This document shows positions 17,449 through 27,273 of a stretch of DNA of 64,000 bases, piece by piece. The translations under genes were made by a program, and so were the position numbers. Position 1 is the stretch's first letter. Each line of letters begins with the position of its first letter. The notes under the pieces are model-generated. The model was not told where the DNA came from. It searched no databases and saw only the letters and a list, made by a program, of their open reading frames with translations. This stretch comes from DATMER01 sp963844885 (GTDB taxonomy: Bacteria > Acidobacteriota > Thermoanaerobaculia > Multivoradales > UBA5704): the NCBI GenBank assembly GCA_963844885.1, contig CAWJQA010000018.1, positions 558,001 to 622,000 of the forward strand, in the 5' to 3' direction.

Positions 17449-18743
17449 GGCGTGTCTGGAAACCGGCCCTTCTTCTCGCGCTGGTCGTGGCGGCGGTGGT
17501 CGACGTCCTGGTCTCCTACTGGCCTCGCGAGCGGCCGGCGGCGCCCGATCCGAACGGCCTGCCGGCGCGGCTCATGGCGTCCGGCGCCTACGAGGCCTGC
17601 TTCTGGCTTCCCTACCCGCACCAGAACATCGGCGCCCTGTCCGAGGTGGTGGACGACGGCCGCGACTGGCTGGACGCGGCGGCGCGGGTGGCCGAGGTGC
17701 CGCCGCCGGTGCTGCCGGCATTCGGCCCGTTCGCGGTCCCGCCGTCGCGCGAGGTGGTGGTCTGCTCGGACCTGGACGGCGACCGCTTTTTTGTAGCGGC
17801 CCAGGTCTATCCCCTTCTGGGCGGCGTCGCGAAGCTGGCCGGCACGGTGGCGGACAACCCCTGGCTGGCCGGTGGCGACATCCGCGAGGCCACGGGGACC
17901 GGCGACGCGGTGGTCGAGCGGGTGTTGCACGTGGCCTGGAAGGGCAGGGTGTGGACGGTCAGCAGCGGTGCCACGCCGTCGGTCGATCCGCCGGCGGGCA
18001 AGCCGTTGCTTCACCCGCGGAGCCTGGGGATCGTCCGCCTGGAGCGGGAGATCTCGGGGTTCGCCGGCGGCGACTACCTGCTGCGGCGGCGCGACGGCGA
18101 CCTGGAGCTGGTGCGGGACTCGGCCGAGGCGGCGGCGGAGGTGGCGGACCCGACCGTGGGAGAGACGTCGCCGCCGGCCCTCCTGGCCGTGGCCGGCGCG
18201 AGCTGGCCGGATGCCGAGCCGCGCCCGCTGCCGCCGGCCGCCTTCGCCCTGTACGAGATCGGCGACGGGCAGGGGGTGGCGTTCGGGCCGTTCGGCAGCC
18301 TGCCGGGAGCGGCGGTCTTCCATCCGCCGGGCTCGAAGCGCTGGTCGCTGCCAGGCGAGGGGCTGACCGGGCTGCTGGCCGGCGCGCTGCCCAAGGGGGA
18401 GGTGGCAGGCTGGCAGATCGCGGCCATGGACGGCGAAAGCCTGAACCGGGCGGAGCGCCTGGCACCGAAGCTGGCCGCGCTGGCGCCGCCGGACGTGACC
18501 GCGGACCTCAACCGCGACGACCGGCTGGTGCTCGGCCTGTGGCTGGAGCCGCGGGAGTCGCTGCTGCTGGTCCGCCGCATCCGGACGTTCCTGGAGAAGG
18601 TCCCCCTGGTGGACCGGCGGCAGGTGCGGCGCTGGCGGGACTGGGAGACCCTCCTGGCCCCGGTCGCCCCGTGCGAGCAGGTGACCCTGGCGGCGACCCA
18701 GAACCCCGCCGCCTTCCACCTCCGTTTCCACGCCTGCCGGTGA
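17445..18743 (+). CDS. Membrane-anchored protein of unknown function
   Basis: 432 residues, MRRVWKPALLLALVVAAVVD at the start: one N-terminal hydrophobic segment that acts as a signal anchor or signal peptide, then a long soluble, presumably periplasmic part. I recognise no domain. Visible features are short Pro/Ala-rich stretches, a region with GGDYLLRRRDGDLELVRDSA, and four cysteines in the N- and C-terminal thirds (EACFWLP, VVVCSDLDGD, APCEQVT, FHACR). It follows the glycosyltransferase with an overlapping start, so it belongs to that transcription unit, but its role is unknown. It ends 3 bp from the convergent Rpn gene. Confidence 0.6.
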   Translation: MRRVWKPALLLALVVAAVVDVLVSYWPRERPAAPDPNGLPARLMASGAYEACFWLPYPHQNIGALSEVVDDGRDWLDAAARVAEVPPPVLPAFGPFAVPPSREVVVCSDLDGDRFFVAAQVYPLLGGVAKLAGTVADNPWLAGGDIREATGTGDAVVERVLHVAWKGRVWTVSSGATPSVDPPAGKPLLHPRSLGIVRLEREISGFAGGDYLLRRRDGDLELVRDSAEAAAEVADPTVGETSPPALLAVAGASWPDAEPRPLPPAAFALYEIGDGQGVAFGPFGSLPGAAVFHPPGSKRWSLPGEGLTGLLAGALPKGEVAGWQIAAMDGESLNRAERLAPKLAALAPPDVTADLNRDDRLVLGLWLEPRESLLLVRRIRTFLEKVPLVDRRQVRRWRDWETLLAPVAPCEQVTLAATQNPAAFHLRFHACR

Positions 18744-18746
18744 CTG

Positions 18747-19695
18747 TCAGTGCAAGAAGAGCTCCGAGAACGAGGAGGCGGAGAGGAGCCGTAATCCGAG
18801 CGCTTTCAATTCTTCGGCATCCTGGATCTCCTCGACACGCTGGCGGATCTCCTCGGGGAGCGGCCCGAATCGGCCCTCCATCTGAGCGAGCAGGAGGGTG
18901 TGAAAGCCCTCCTGGCGTCCCTCCTGGCGTCCCTCTTCCTTCCACTCCTGGGTCCATTCCACGACGCGTTCTGCAAGCATGATGGTATGCATCTCCTTTA
19001 AATTTCGAGCCTCCGGTACCTGAAGGCCCGGAAACCGGGCCGGCAGCAGCACCTGGGTCAACCACGTATGCACCGACCTCCGGAACCCCTCGTCCATCTG
19101 GTCGTCGTCGGCCATCCTGCCAACCTGCCGCCGAAGACCCTCGAAGTCGCGGCTCCTCTCCAGCCGGAAGAGAGCCACCGCCAGGTTGCCCTCCGCCTCC
19201 TCCGGCTCCGGCAATCGCGACTCGTCGAGCACGATGTGGCGGAGCCGGGGCAGATAGGCCTCCAGACCCTCCGGGACCGGCTCGAACAGCTCGGCGATCT
19301 CCCGGGGGGTCGTCCAGGGCCCCGCTCCATTATAGAGAAGGAGCAGGAAAGCCGGCGGCAGCAACCCAGCCGGAGTCAGGGTCCTCTGTTTGATCAGAAT
19401 CTGAAGGAGCAACCCTGTGTAGGTCATGGACCGGACCGGCATGTAGGGGTCCACCGTGGACTGGAACTCCAGCAGAAGGTAGACGTAGAAGGCACGGTCC
19501 TTCCACTTGACCTTCCAGACCATGTCGCTCTCTCTGGAATGCAGGCCGTCGCTGACGTAGGAGCCGTCGACCCGCTCGAGAAGTCTCGAGGTCGAGCTTC
19601 GGGACCCAGTCCTCCTTGACGTAGCCGCGCAGGAGGTCGGCGACGGCGCAGGCATGGGAGAAGAGAAGCTTGTATCCGTTGTCGTGATCCGCCAT
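18747..19695 (-). CDS. Rpn/PD-(D/E)XK family putative transposase-nuclease (one frameshift)
   Basis: About 316 residues. ATG 19695 gives MADHDNGYKLLFSHACAVAD, then a frameshift near 19,590, then RLLERVDGSYVSDGLHSRES, DMVWKVKWKDRAFYVYLLLE and FQSTVDPYMPVRSMTYTGLL. This is the Rpn (recombination-promoting nuclease, Transposase_31) fold, in which D and the E-x-Q of LLEFQS form the PD-(D/E)XK metal site. Rpn proteins cut DNA and promote RecA-independent recombination. A repeated EEGRQEGRQEGF helix near the C-terminus is typical. The family spreads by transfer and often occurs alone, as here. Confidence 0.8.
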
Positions 19696-19786
19696 CCGTC
19701 CGCCGGGCTCCTCATAAGAACTTGTTGCCCTCAGAGGGTAGGAGGATAGCATGGAAGCGGAAGATGCGGGCAGCGGAGTCTGCCGG

Positions 19787-19816
19787 TTGACAGGAAGGGG
19801 AATAATCCCCTAACCT
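19787..19816 (+). promoter_or_regulatory. Possible promoter with internal hairpin before the yceD-rpmF-fab cluster
   Basis: TTGACA at 19787-19792 is a perfect -35 box; 18 bases later TAACCT (19811-19816) is a poor -10. Between them AGGGGA (19796-19801) pairs with TCCCCT (19806-19811) around ATAA, which could be an operator. It lies 28 bases before the yceD start. Confidence 0.4.
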
Positions 19817-19843
19817 TCGCGTTTGCCCCGGTTGGAGGTAGGC

Positions 19844-20371
19844 ATGCGAATCTGGCTGGATCAAGTGCGCGAAGAGCCTTTCAACTGGGACGAAACGAAG
19901 AGCGTTTCCTTGGAGTCGTTGGACCAGCCTGAGGTGCTTTCCCTTGGACCGGTGCATTGGCGGGGGCAGGTGGTGTTCGCGGATCCCGGGTACTATCTGA
20001 AGGCTCGGCTCTCCTACGAGCAGAGCCTGATGTGCAACCGCTGTCTGAAGCCGATCGTCGAGCACGTCGAGCCCGAGGTCGAGCTGATGATCGTGGTGGA
20101 GCGCCCCCGCGCCGTGGCGGGGGAGCATGAATTGAAGGAAGACGAGCTGGGAGTCCTGACCGTCGCGGAGGAGATCCTCGAAACGGATCCGATCCTGTTG
20201 GAGCAGCTCCAGCTCAACGTACCGATGAAGCCGCTCTGCCGGCCGGATTGCAAGGGGCTCTGCCCCGTCTGCGGCGCCGACCGGAACACCGTCGAGTGCT
20301 CGTGCGGGGAACCCGCGGGCGACCCGCGGTTCGCGGCGCTGGCGGCCTTCAAGAGCCGCCTCGACTCCTGA
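19844..20371 (+). CDS. yceD: YceD family (DUF177) protein
   Basis: 175 residues; the start ATG 19844 follows GGAGGTAGGC. DUF177 proteins help 23S rRNA accumulation and ribosome assembly and are almost always encoded just before rpmF, as here. The core shows YEQSLMCNRCLKPIVEHVEP in the middle and NVPMKPLCRPDCKGLCPVCG near the end, with paired cysteines that may bind metal. It is the first gene of the yceD-rpmF-plsX-fab cluster. Confidence 0.85.
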   Translation: MRIWLDQVREEPFNWDETKSVSLESLDQPEVLSLGPVHWRGQVVFADPGYYLKARLSYEQSLMCNRCLKPIVEHVEPEVELMIVVERPRAVAGEHELKEDELGVLTVAEEILETDPILLEQLQLNVPMKPLCRPDCKGLCPVCGADRNTVECSCGEPAGDPRFAALAAFKSRLDS

Positions 20372-20424
20372 GAACGCCAAGAGCGGACGACGAAGAGAAC
20401 GAAGACCCGAGAGGCCTGACGAAC

Positions 20425-20610
20425 ATGCCGAACCCGAAACGACGCCATTCCAAGGCCCGCCGCGACAAGCGCCGGAGCCACGACGCCCTCGCGACGCCCG
20501 CCGTGTCGATCTGCGACAACTGCGGCGAGGTCAAGATGCCGCACCGCGCCTGCGGGCACTGCGGCTACTACAACAAGCGACAGGTGATCGAGGTCAAAGA
20601 GAACGTCTAG
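20425..20610 (+). CDS. rpmF: Ribosomal protein L32
   Basis: 61 residues, MPNPKRRHSKARRDKRRSHD at the start and a zinc ribbon formed by CDNC and CGHC near the C-terminus. Zinc-binding (C+) form of large-subunit protein L32. The gene sits between yceD and plsX, its standard place. Confidence 0.95.
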   Translation: MPNPKRRHSKARRDKRRSHDALATPAVSICDNCGEVKMPHRACGHCGYYNKRQVIEVKENV

Positions 20611-20678
20611 CCCGTTCCAGGGGAGGCCATTCCGCGGCCTCCCGCTTCCGACCAACCAAGCCTGATCTGAGACGTCGA

Positions 20679-21705
20679 ATGCCGATCGCGGTAGACGCCA
20701 TGGGTGGGGATTTCGCGCCGCAATGCGCGGTCGAGGGCGCTGTGCGCTCGGCCGCGGACGACGGCGCGGAGATCCTCCTCGTCGGCGACCGGGCCAGGGT
20801 CGAAGCGGAGATCGCCCGCCACGGTCCACGTCCGCGGAGCCTGGAGGTCGTCCACGCCGAGGAGGTCGTCGGCATGGACGAGCCCGCCATCACGCCGATC
20901 CGCAAGAAGCGGCGCTCGTCGATCCGCATCTGCGCCGAGCTGGTCAAGGAAGGGCGCGCCCAGGCCATGGTCACCGCCGGCAACACCGGCGCGGCCATGA
21001 TCTCGGCCAAGATGGTCATCGGCACGGTCGCCGGCGTGGACCGTCCCGCGCTCGCCGCGGTGCTGCCGAACCTCCACGGGCGCACGGTCGTGCTCGACGT
21101 CGGCGCCAACGTGGACAGCAAGGCGGTCCACCTGCGCGAGTTCGCCGTCATGGGCCATTTCTACGCCCAGGAGGTGATCGGCACGCCGTCGCCGCGGATC
21201 GGCCTGATGTCCATCGGCGAGGAGGAAGGGAAGGGGACCGATCTCACCCGCGAGGTGTTCAAGGTGCTCAAGAACACCGGCCTCAACTTCGTCGGCAACG
21301 TCGAAGGGCGGGACGTGTTCAACGGCTCGGTGGACGTCATCGTCTGCGACGGCTTCGTGGGCAACGTGATTCTGAAGAGCGCCGAGGCGCTGGCGGAGAT
21401 GGTCGGCAAGATGCTGCGCGAGGAGATCGAGCGCGGCATCCGGACCAAGCTGGGCTACCTGCTCGCCAAGCCGGCCTTCGACGCGTTCCGCAAGCGCACC
21501 GACTACTCCGAGTACGGCGCCGCGCCGCTGCTCGGGGTCAACGGCGGCTGCTTCATCGGCCATGGCCGCTCGAACGCCAAGGCCGATCCAGAACGCCATC
21601 CGCCGCGCCGTGGAGTTCGCCACGGTGCGCGTGGACCAGAAGATCCGCGACAAGATCGCCGAGCTGCACAGCCAGGAGGCGCGCCTGCTCGGAAAGGCTG
21701 AATAG
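20679..21705 (+). CDS. plsX: Phosphate acyltransferase PlsX (one frameshift)
   Basis: Makes acyl-phosphate from acyl-ACP for phospholipid synthesis. MPIAVDAMGGDFAPQCAVEG is the classic N-terminus; VTAGNTGAAMISAKMVIGTV, LDVGANVDSKAVHLREFAVM and VDVIVCDGFVGNVILKSAEA follow. Near 21,580 the frame changes; the C-terminus (AIRRAVEFATVRVDQKIRDK) ends at TAG 21705. About 342 residues, normal. Expressed with fabD and fabG downstream; FapR-type control is not visible. Confidence 0.9.
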
Positions 21706-21717
21706 GGAGGACGAGAC

Positions 21718-22686
21718 TTGAGCCCGGATGGGAAGCCCGACGGAAAGAAACTGGCCCTGGTCTTTCCCGGCCAGGGATCGCAGAAGGTCGGCATGGGGCG
21801 CGCCTGGGCGGACGCCGCCGAGGAGGCACGCCGGACGTTCGAGGAGGCCGACGACGTGCTTGGCTTCGCCCTCTCCCGTCTGTGCTGGGAAGGGCCGGAA
21901 GACGAGCTCGGCCTGACCACGAATACCCAGCCGGCCCTGCTCGTGACGTCGATCGCCATCTACCGGTCGCTCGCCAGCCAGGGCCTCCACGTGGAGCCCG
22001 TAGCCATGGCGGGCCACAGCCTGGGCGAGTACTCGGCCCTGGTCGCCGCGGGCGCCCTGGGCTTCGCCGACGCTCTGCGGCTGGTGCGCCGCCGCGGCCA
22101 GCTCATGCAGGAGGCGGTGCCGGTGGGCGTCGGAGCCATGGCGGCCTTCATCGGGCTGGACGACCAGGCGGTCGCCACGCTGGCGGAGGACGTGGCTCAA
22201 GGCGAGGTCTGCGCCGTGGCCAACTACAACAGCCCGGGCCAGACGGTGATCGCCGGCCACAAGGGCGCCGTGGACCGTGCCGTGGCCCTGGCCAAGGAGC
22301 GCGGCGCGCGCAAGGCCACCCTGTTGGCGGTGTCGGCGCCGTTCCACTCGCCGCTCATGCGCCCGGCGCGGGAGGGTATGATGCCGGCGCTGGCGGCGGT
22401 GGAATTCCGCGATCCGCGGGTGCCCGTGGTGAGCAACGTGGACGCCGTGCCCGTCTCCTCCGGAGACGCCGCTCGGGACGCCCTGGCGCGCCAGATCGAC
22501 AGCCCGGTGCGCTGGGTCGAGTCGGTGAAGTGGATGGCGGAGGAGTTGGGCGTGCAGATGTTCCTGGAGATCGGCTCGGGCAACGTCCTGACCGGTCTCA
22601 ACCGCCGGATCGCCACCGGCACGGTCTGTGCGAGCCTGAGCGACCCCGAGCAGGTGCGCAAGCTCCTGGCGGAGAAGGAGGCCTGA
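21718..22686 (+). CDS. fabD: Malonyl-CoA:ACP transacylase
   Basis: Transfers malonyl from CoA to ACP for fatty acid elongation. 322 residues starting at TTG 21718 after GGGAGG. LALVFPGQGSQKVGMGRAWA contains the oxyanion loop and MAGHSLGEYSALVAAGALGF the GHSLGE nucleophile elbow with the active serine. The stop overlaps the fabG start as TGATG. Confidence 0.93.
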   Translation: MSPDGKPDGKKLALVFPGQGSQKVGMGRAWADAAEEARRTFEEADDVLGFALSRLCWEGPEDELGLTTNTQPALLVTSIAIYRSLASQGLHVEPVAMAGHSLGEYSALVAAGALGFADALRLVRRRGQLMQEAVPVGVGAMAAFIGLDDQAVATLAEDVAQGEVCAVANYNSPGQTVIAGHKGAVDRAVALAKERGARKATLLAVSAPFHSPLMRPAREGMMPALAAVEFRDPRVPVVSNVDAVPVSSGDAARDALARQIDSPVRWVESVKWMAEELGVQMFLEIGSGNVLTGLNRRIATGTVCASLSDPEQVRKLLAEKEA

Positions 22687-23429
22687 TGTTCCGACTGGAC
22701 GGCAGGACGGCCCTGGTGACCGGGGCTTCGCAGGGGATCGGCGAGGCCATCGCCCTCCGGCTCGCAGAGCACGGCGCGCGCGTGGTGCTCGCGGCGCGCA
22801 ACGAGGAGAAGCTCAAGGATCTGGCGGCGCGCATCGGCGCGGCCGGCGGCTCGGCCTGCACGCTCGTGCTCGACGTCAGCCAACCGGAGACCCTGGGCGA
22901 GCGGCTCAAGACGCTGCCCGAGGACTTCGCCGGGGTCGACATCCTGGTCAACAACGCCGGGATCACCGCGGACAACCTCCTGGCCCGGATGTCGCTCGAC
23001 GACTGGGAGAGGGTTCTGCGTACCAATCTGACCGGTGCCTACGCCATGACCCGCGAGCTGCTGCGCGGCATGATGAAGCGGCGCTGGGGACGAATCATCA
23101 ACATCACGTCCGTCGTAGGGCTGATGGGCAACGCCGGCCAGGCGAACTACGCCGCGGCCAAGGCGGGGCTGATCGGCCTGACCAAGTCGCTGGCGCGCGA
23201 GCTCGGCAGCCGCAGCATCACGGTCAACGCCGTGGCGCCGGGCTACGTCGAGACCGCGATGACCGAGCGCCTGCCCGCGGCGGCGCGAGAGGAGCTCGCC
23301 GGGGCCATCGCCCTCAAGCGGCTCGGGACCGTGGACGACGTGGCCGCAGCCACGCTCTACCTGGCCAGCGAAGAAGCTGGATACGTAACCGGACATGTAT
23401 TGAACGTGTCGGGTGGCCTGTACATATAA
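22686..23429 (+). CDS. fabG: 3-oxoacyl-ACP reductase
   Basis: NADPH-dependent reduction of beta-ketoacyl-ACP. 247 residues, a classical short-chain dehydrogenase: TGASQGIGEAIALRLAEHGA binds the cofactor, VNNAGITADNLLARM is the central strand, ITSVVGLMGNAGQANYAAAK holds the Ser-Tyr-Lys triad, and NVSGGLYI ends the protein. It overlaps fabD and precedes acpP. Confidence 0.93.
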   Translation: MFRLDGRTALVTGASQGIGEAIALRLAEHGARVVLAARNEEKLKDLAARIGAAGGSACTLVLDVSQPETLGERLKTLPEDFAGVDILVNNAGITADNLLARMSLDDWERVLRTNLTGAYAMTRELLRGMMKRRWGRIINITSVVGLMGNAGQANYAAAKAGLIGLTKSLARELGSRSITVNAVAPGYVETAMTERLPAAAREELAGAIALKRLGTVDDVAAATLYLASEEAGYVTGHVLNVSGGLYI

Positions 23430-23539
23430 CAACCGGCGGTCCGCCGGCTCGCATGGACTCGCAAGGCGGCTTTGTGTTAGAACCGCTCTTCGTGTGCGGC
23501 CGGCAGGCCGTTTCAGCCCCAAGAAGGAGGGAACCAGCC

Positions 23540-23782
23540 ATGGCTGTTGCGGAACGGGTCAAGAGCATCATTGTTGAGCAGTTGGGCGTAGACGAGGACG
23601 AGGTCACGTTGGACGCCAGCTTCACCGACGACCTGGGAGCCGACTCCCTGGACATCGTCGAGCTCGTGATGGCCTTCGAAGAGGAGTTCGGGATCGAGAT
23701 CCCGGACGAGGAGGCCGAGAAGATCAGCAACGTGCGCGAGGCGGTGAACTACATCGAATCCAACACCGGGGACCAGAACTAG
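23540..23782 (+). CDS. acpP: Acyl carrier protein
   Basis: 80 residues; the start ATG 23540 follows AAGGAGG. FTDDLGADSLDIVELVMAFE carries the DSL serine that receives phosphopantetheine, and EEFGIEIPDEEAEKI is helix III. It is the carrier for the neighbouring fab enzymes. The 110-bp gap from fabG contains a short GC hairpin around 23433-23447 and may hold its own promoter, as expected for a highly expressed gene. Confidence 0.95.
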   Translation: MAVAERVKSIIVEQLGVDEDEVTLDASFTDDLGADSLDIVELVMAFEEEFGIEIPDEEAEKISNVREAVNYIESNTGDQN

Positions 23783-23830
23783 GTTTCCCGCGTTGAGCCG
23801 CCAACCGCTTTTCATCGAACCAACGCTATC

Positions 23831-25087
23831 TTGAATTTCAAAGAGCGTCGCCGCGTCGTCGTCACCGGGGTCGGCCTGGTGTCTCCGCTGGGAGTGGGCA
23901 CCGCCGAAAACTGGCGTGCCCTTATGGAAGGCAAGAGTGGCATCGGGCCCATCACCCGCTTCGACGCGTCCGAGTATCCGACGCGGATCGCGGGCGAGGT
24001 GAAGGGGTTCGATCCGCTCGACTACATGGACAAGAAGGACGTCAAGAAGAGCGACGCCTTCATCCACTACGCCCTGGCCGCCACGCAGTTTGCGATGGCG
24101 GACTCGGGGCTGGTGATCGACGAGTCCAACGCCGACCGCGTCGGCGTGGTCATCGGCTCGGGCATCGGCGGCCTGCCGCTGATCGAGACGATGCATCAGA
24201 CGCTGATCGAGCGGGGCCCGAACCGGGTCTCGCCCTTCTTCATCCCCGGGCTGATCGTCAACATGGCGGCCGGCCAGGTCTCGATCCGCCACAACGCCCG
24301 CGGCCCCAACACGTCGCCGGCCACGGCCTGCACCACGGGCCTGCATGCGGTGGGCGACGCCTTCCGGCTGATCCAGATGGGGGAGGCCGACGCCATGATC
24401 GCCGGCGGCACCGAGGCGGTGATCACACCGCTCGCGGTGGCCGGCTTCTGCGCCATGCGCGCCATGACCCACCGCAATGACGAGCCGGAGAAGGCGTCGC
24501 GTCCCTGGGACGCGGGGCGCGACGGCTTCATCATCAGCGAGGGGTCGGGCATCGTGATCATGGAGGAGCTGGAGTCGGCGCGGCGGCGCGGGGCTCCGAT
24601 CTATGCCGAGGTCGTCGGCTACGGTATGAGCGCCGACGCCTATCACATCTCGGCGCCCCACCCGGAAGGCCACGGCGCCGTCCGGGTGATGCGGGCCGCT
24701 CTCGCCGACGCCGGCCTGGAGCCGGAGCGGATCGGCTACATCAACGCCCATGGGACCTCCACTCCCCTGGGTGACCTCTCCGAGGTCCGGGCCGTGAAGG
24801 CGGTCTTCGGGGAGCACGCCTACAAGCTGGCCATGTCCTCGACGAAGTCGGCCACCGGCCACCTCTTGGGTGCCGCCGGCGGCCTGGAGACCGGCATCCT
24901 CGCCCTGGCCGTCCGCCACCAGACCCTGCCGCCGACCCTCAACCTCGACGAGCCCGGCGAGGACTGCGACCTGGACTTCGTCCCTCACAAGCCCCGGCAG
25001 GTCGAGCTCGAATGCGCCCTGACCAACTCCTTCGGCTTCGGCGGCACCAACGGGGCGATCATCATGAAAAGGACAGAAGGGACCTGA
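23831..25087 (+). CDS. fabF: 3-oxoacyl-ACP synthase II
   Basis: Condenses acyl-ACP with malonyl-ACP. 418 residues from TTG 23831. The catalytic set is present: Cys in SPATACTTGLHAVGDAF, His in INAHGTSTPLGDLSEV, and Lys/His in STKSATGHLLGAAGG; NSFGFGGTNGAII is the Gly-rich end. The last codons encode MKRTEGT from an AGGGAC-type short repeat that continues past the stop to about 25,115. Closes the fab cluster. Confidence 0.93.
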   Translation: MNFKERRRVVVTGVGLVSPLGVGTAENWRALMEGKSGIGPITRFDASEYPTRIAGEVKGFDPLDYMDKKDVKKSDAFIHYALAATQFAMADSGLVIDESNADRVGVVIGSGIGGLPLIETMHQTLIERGPNRVSPFFIPGLIVNMAAGQVSIRHNARGPNTSPATACTTGLHAVGDAFRLIQMGEADAMIAGGTEAVITPLAVAGFCAMRAMTHRNDEPEKASRPWDAGRDGFIISEGSGIVIMEELESARRRGAPIYAEVVGYGMSADAYHISAPHPEGHGAVRVMRAALADAGLEPERIGYINAHGTSTPLGDLSEVRAVKAVFGEHAYKLAMSSTKSATGHLLGAAGGLETGILALAVRHQTLPPTLNLDEPGEDCDLDFVPHKPRQVELECALTNSFGFGGTNGAIIMKRTEGT

Positions 25088-25199
25088 AGGACCCAAGGGA
25101 CAAAAAGGACAGGGATTCCAGGCGCATCGACTCCCGGCGAAACCTTTTCCGAAGGGGGGCCGTAGTGGGAGTCGAGACGAACGAAGGGGGATACCTGCC

Positions 25200-26387
25200 A
25201 TGAAACGACCTGTTCCAACGATCCTGCTGGCGATGGCGATCGTCAGCGTAGCGATGACGCCCTTGATGGCGGACGCCCAGACCCGGGCTGTGCGCCAGGC
25301 CTTTCCGGTCCCCGCCAACGCCGACCTGCGGCTCGCCAATCTGGCCGGCCGCATCGAGCTGGTGCGCATCAACGGCGCCCAGGTGATCGTCGACGCCACC
25401 ATCCACGCGCAGGGAGATTCCGGAGCCGAGACCCGGAAGCTCCTCGACGGGATGAAGTGGGTGCGCGCCGAGGACCGCCACGGCAACGAGGAGTGGACCC
25501 TCTCCTATCCGGTGAAGGATTACGACGCCTTCGCCTATCCGCGGCCGGGGGAGAGGGAGAAGGAGGATTCGTGGTTCCTGAGCTGGCTGGCCAGCAAGGC
25601 CACGACGTCCACGACCTACCGCGGTGAGAAGGTGCGGGTTTACTACGAGAAGACCTCCTCCGCGCCGGTCCTCTACGCCGACCTGCGCATCGGGCTGCCG
25701 GCCGGCAGCCGCGTGATCGTCCGCAACATCGTGGGCGACGTGCGGGGCGGCCAGCTCGAAGGCACGCTCAAGGTGGACACCGGCAGCGGCAAGGTGGAGA
25801 TCACCTCCTACGACGGCAAGCTGACCGTGGACACCGGCTCGGGCGACGTGACCCTGGGCTCGGCGCGCGGAGAGACCTCGGTCGACACCGGCTCGGGCGA
25901 CGTGACCGTTCGCCGGCTGGTGGGCAACGGCAAGATGGATACCGGTTCGGGCAACGTGGTGGTGGAGAACGTCTCCGCCGGCCGGCTCTACGCCGACACC
26001 GGCTCGGGCAACGTGACCGTGCGCGGTGGCGCGGCCAGCCGGGTGATCGCCGAGACCGGCTCGGGCAACGTCAACGTGGTCGGGGTGGAGCTGGAGGAGC
26101 TGGAGGCCGACACCGGCTCGGGCGACGTGACGATCCACAGCTCGCTGGCCCAGGCGCGGCGCATCAGCGCCGACACCGGCAGCGGCGACATCGAGATCCA
26201 CGCCGGTCCGAACGCCTCGTTCGACATCGAGTCGGACCAGGGGAGCGGCGACCTGGAGGTCGGCTATGCGGACGCGAAGCTGCGCCGCGCCGGCAAGAAG
26301 GTCGTCGGCGCCCGCCGCGGCGACGGCAAGACGGTGATCCGAGTGGAGACCGGGAGCGGCGACTGCGCCATCAGCCCAAAGAGCTGA
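25200..26387 (+). CDS. DUF4097 beta-repeat protein, probably secreted
   Basis: 395 residues. MKRPVPTILLAMAIVSVAMT is a signal peptide with cleavage likely after ADA near residue 26. The C-terminal two thirds is a beta-helix-like array of about ten repeats of 18-20 residues built on DTGSGDVTV/DTGSGNVTV, as in DUF4097 (adhesin-like) proteins. Such proteins are periplasmic or surface-exposed; some are linked to anti-sigma or stress modules, but no such partner lies here. Identical DNA in successive repeats makes copy number liable to change. Confidence 0.75.
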   Translation: MKRPVPTILLAMAIVSVAMTPLMADAQTRAVRQAFPVPANADLRLANLAGRIELVRINGAQVIVDATIHAQGDSGAETRKLLDGMKWVRAEDRHGNEEWTLSYPVKDYDAFAYPRPGEREKEDSWFLSWLASKATTSTTYRGEKVRVYYEKTSSAPVLYADLRIGLPAGSRVIVRNIVGDVRGGQLEGTLKVDTGSGKVEITSYDGKLTVDTGSGDVTLGSARGETSVDTGSGDVTVRRLVGNGKMDTGSGNVVVENVSAGRLYADTGSGNVTVRGGAASRVIAETGSGNVNVVGVELEELEADTGSGDVTIHSSLAQARRISADTGSGDIEIHAGPNASFDIESDQGSGDLEVGYADAKLRRAGKKVVGARRGDGKTVIRVETGSGDCAISPKS

Positions 26388-26410
26388 TCCCCATCCCCCC
26401 CTCTCCCTAG

Positions 26411-26437
26411 CCCTCTCCCCCGAAACGGGGGAGAGGG
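26411..26437. repeat. CCCTCTCCCC palindromic repeat, copy 2
   Basis: CCCTCTCCCCCG (26411-26422) and CGGGGGAGAGGG (26426-26437) form a perfect 12-bp stem with an AAA loop, preceded by another CCCCCTCTCCC. It lies between the convergent DUF4097 gene and the dehydrogenase gene and may also terminate both. Confidence 0.75.
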
Positions 26438-26470
26438 AACCCCCCACCCTCTCTCCGCCACACCTTTCCT

Positions 26471-27273
26471 CTACATCAGGCTCTTGACGTACCCGCCGTC
26501 CACCGCGATGCGCCTGTCCGGTGACGTAGGAGGCCGTCGGGCGAGCAGAGGAAGCCGACCATGGCGCCGATCTCGTCCGGCTGGGCCATGCGGCCGATCG
26601 GCGTGTTGCCGATCCAGCCGGCCACAATCTCCTCCCGGGGCCGGCCGGTGCGGGCGGCGGCGGCGTTGGCGAGCTCGTCCTGGCGCTCGGTCAGCGTGTA
26701 GCCGGGGAGCACGGCGTTGACCGTCACGCCCTCCGCGGCGACCTCCTGCGACAGGGTCTTCAGGTAGCCGAGCACCGCCGGGCGCAGGGAGTTCGAGAGG
26801 GCGAGGTTCGCGATCGGCTGGCGGGAGGACACCGAGTTGATCGCCACGATCCGCCCCCACCGGCGCTGCGCGCATGCCGGGGAGCACCAGGCGGCAGAGC
26901 CGCGGCACGAAGAGGAGGGCGAGCAGGGATCGCCACCTGCCAGTCCTCCTCGGTGAGCTCCAGGGCCGGCTTCGGACGGGGGGCCGCCGCCGTTGGCGAC
27001 CAGGACGTCGATCGGCCCGAGGCGGAGCTCCACCTCCTCGGCGAGCCGCGCCAGGGCTTCGCGGGTCGCGGATGTCGGCGGGTATCGCGGTCGACCTCGG
27101 CTCCACCCGCGGCCTGGAGGCGTTCGAGGGCCAGATCCAGTTTCTGCCCGCCGCGGCTGGCGATGGCGACCCGGGCGCCGCGCCGCACGAGCGCGCGCGC
27201 TGCGGCGAAGCCGAGACCGCTGCTGGCGCCGGTGACCAGGGCGGTACGGCCGGTGAGGTTGACGCTCGGTCAT
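26471..27273 (-). CDS. Short-chain dehydrogenase (several frameshifts)
   Basis: About 267 residues from ATG 27273 to TAG 26471. In the best frame for each segment one reads LTGRTALVTG at the start, VAIASRGGQKLDLALERLQA, the active-site region INSVSSRQPIANLALSNSLR, YLKTLSQEVAAEGVTVNAVL, and IAVDGGYVKSLM at the end. In place of the usual Tyr of YxxxK the visible sequence has LSNSLRPAVLGYLKT, so the catalytic tyrosine is uncertain. The start overlaps the stop of the hydroxyacyl-CoA dehydrogenase gene, suggesting a beta-oxidation-like or ketoacyl-reductase role. Indels are frequent here and probably errors. Confidence 0.7.
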
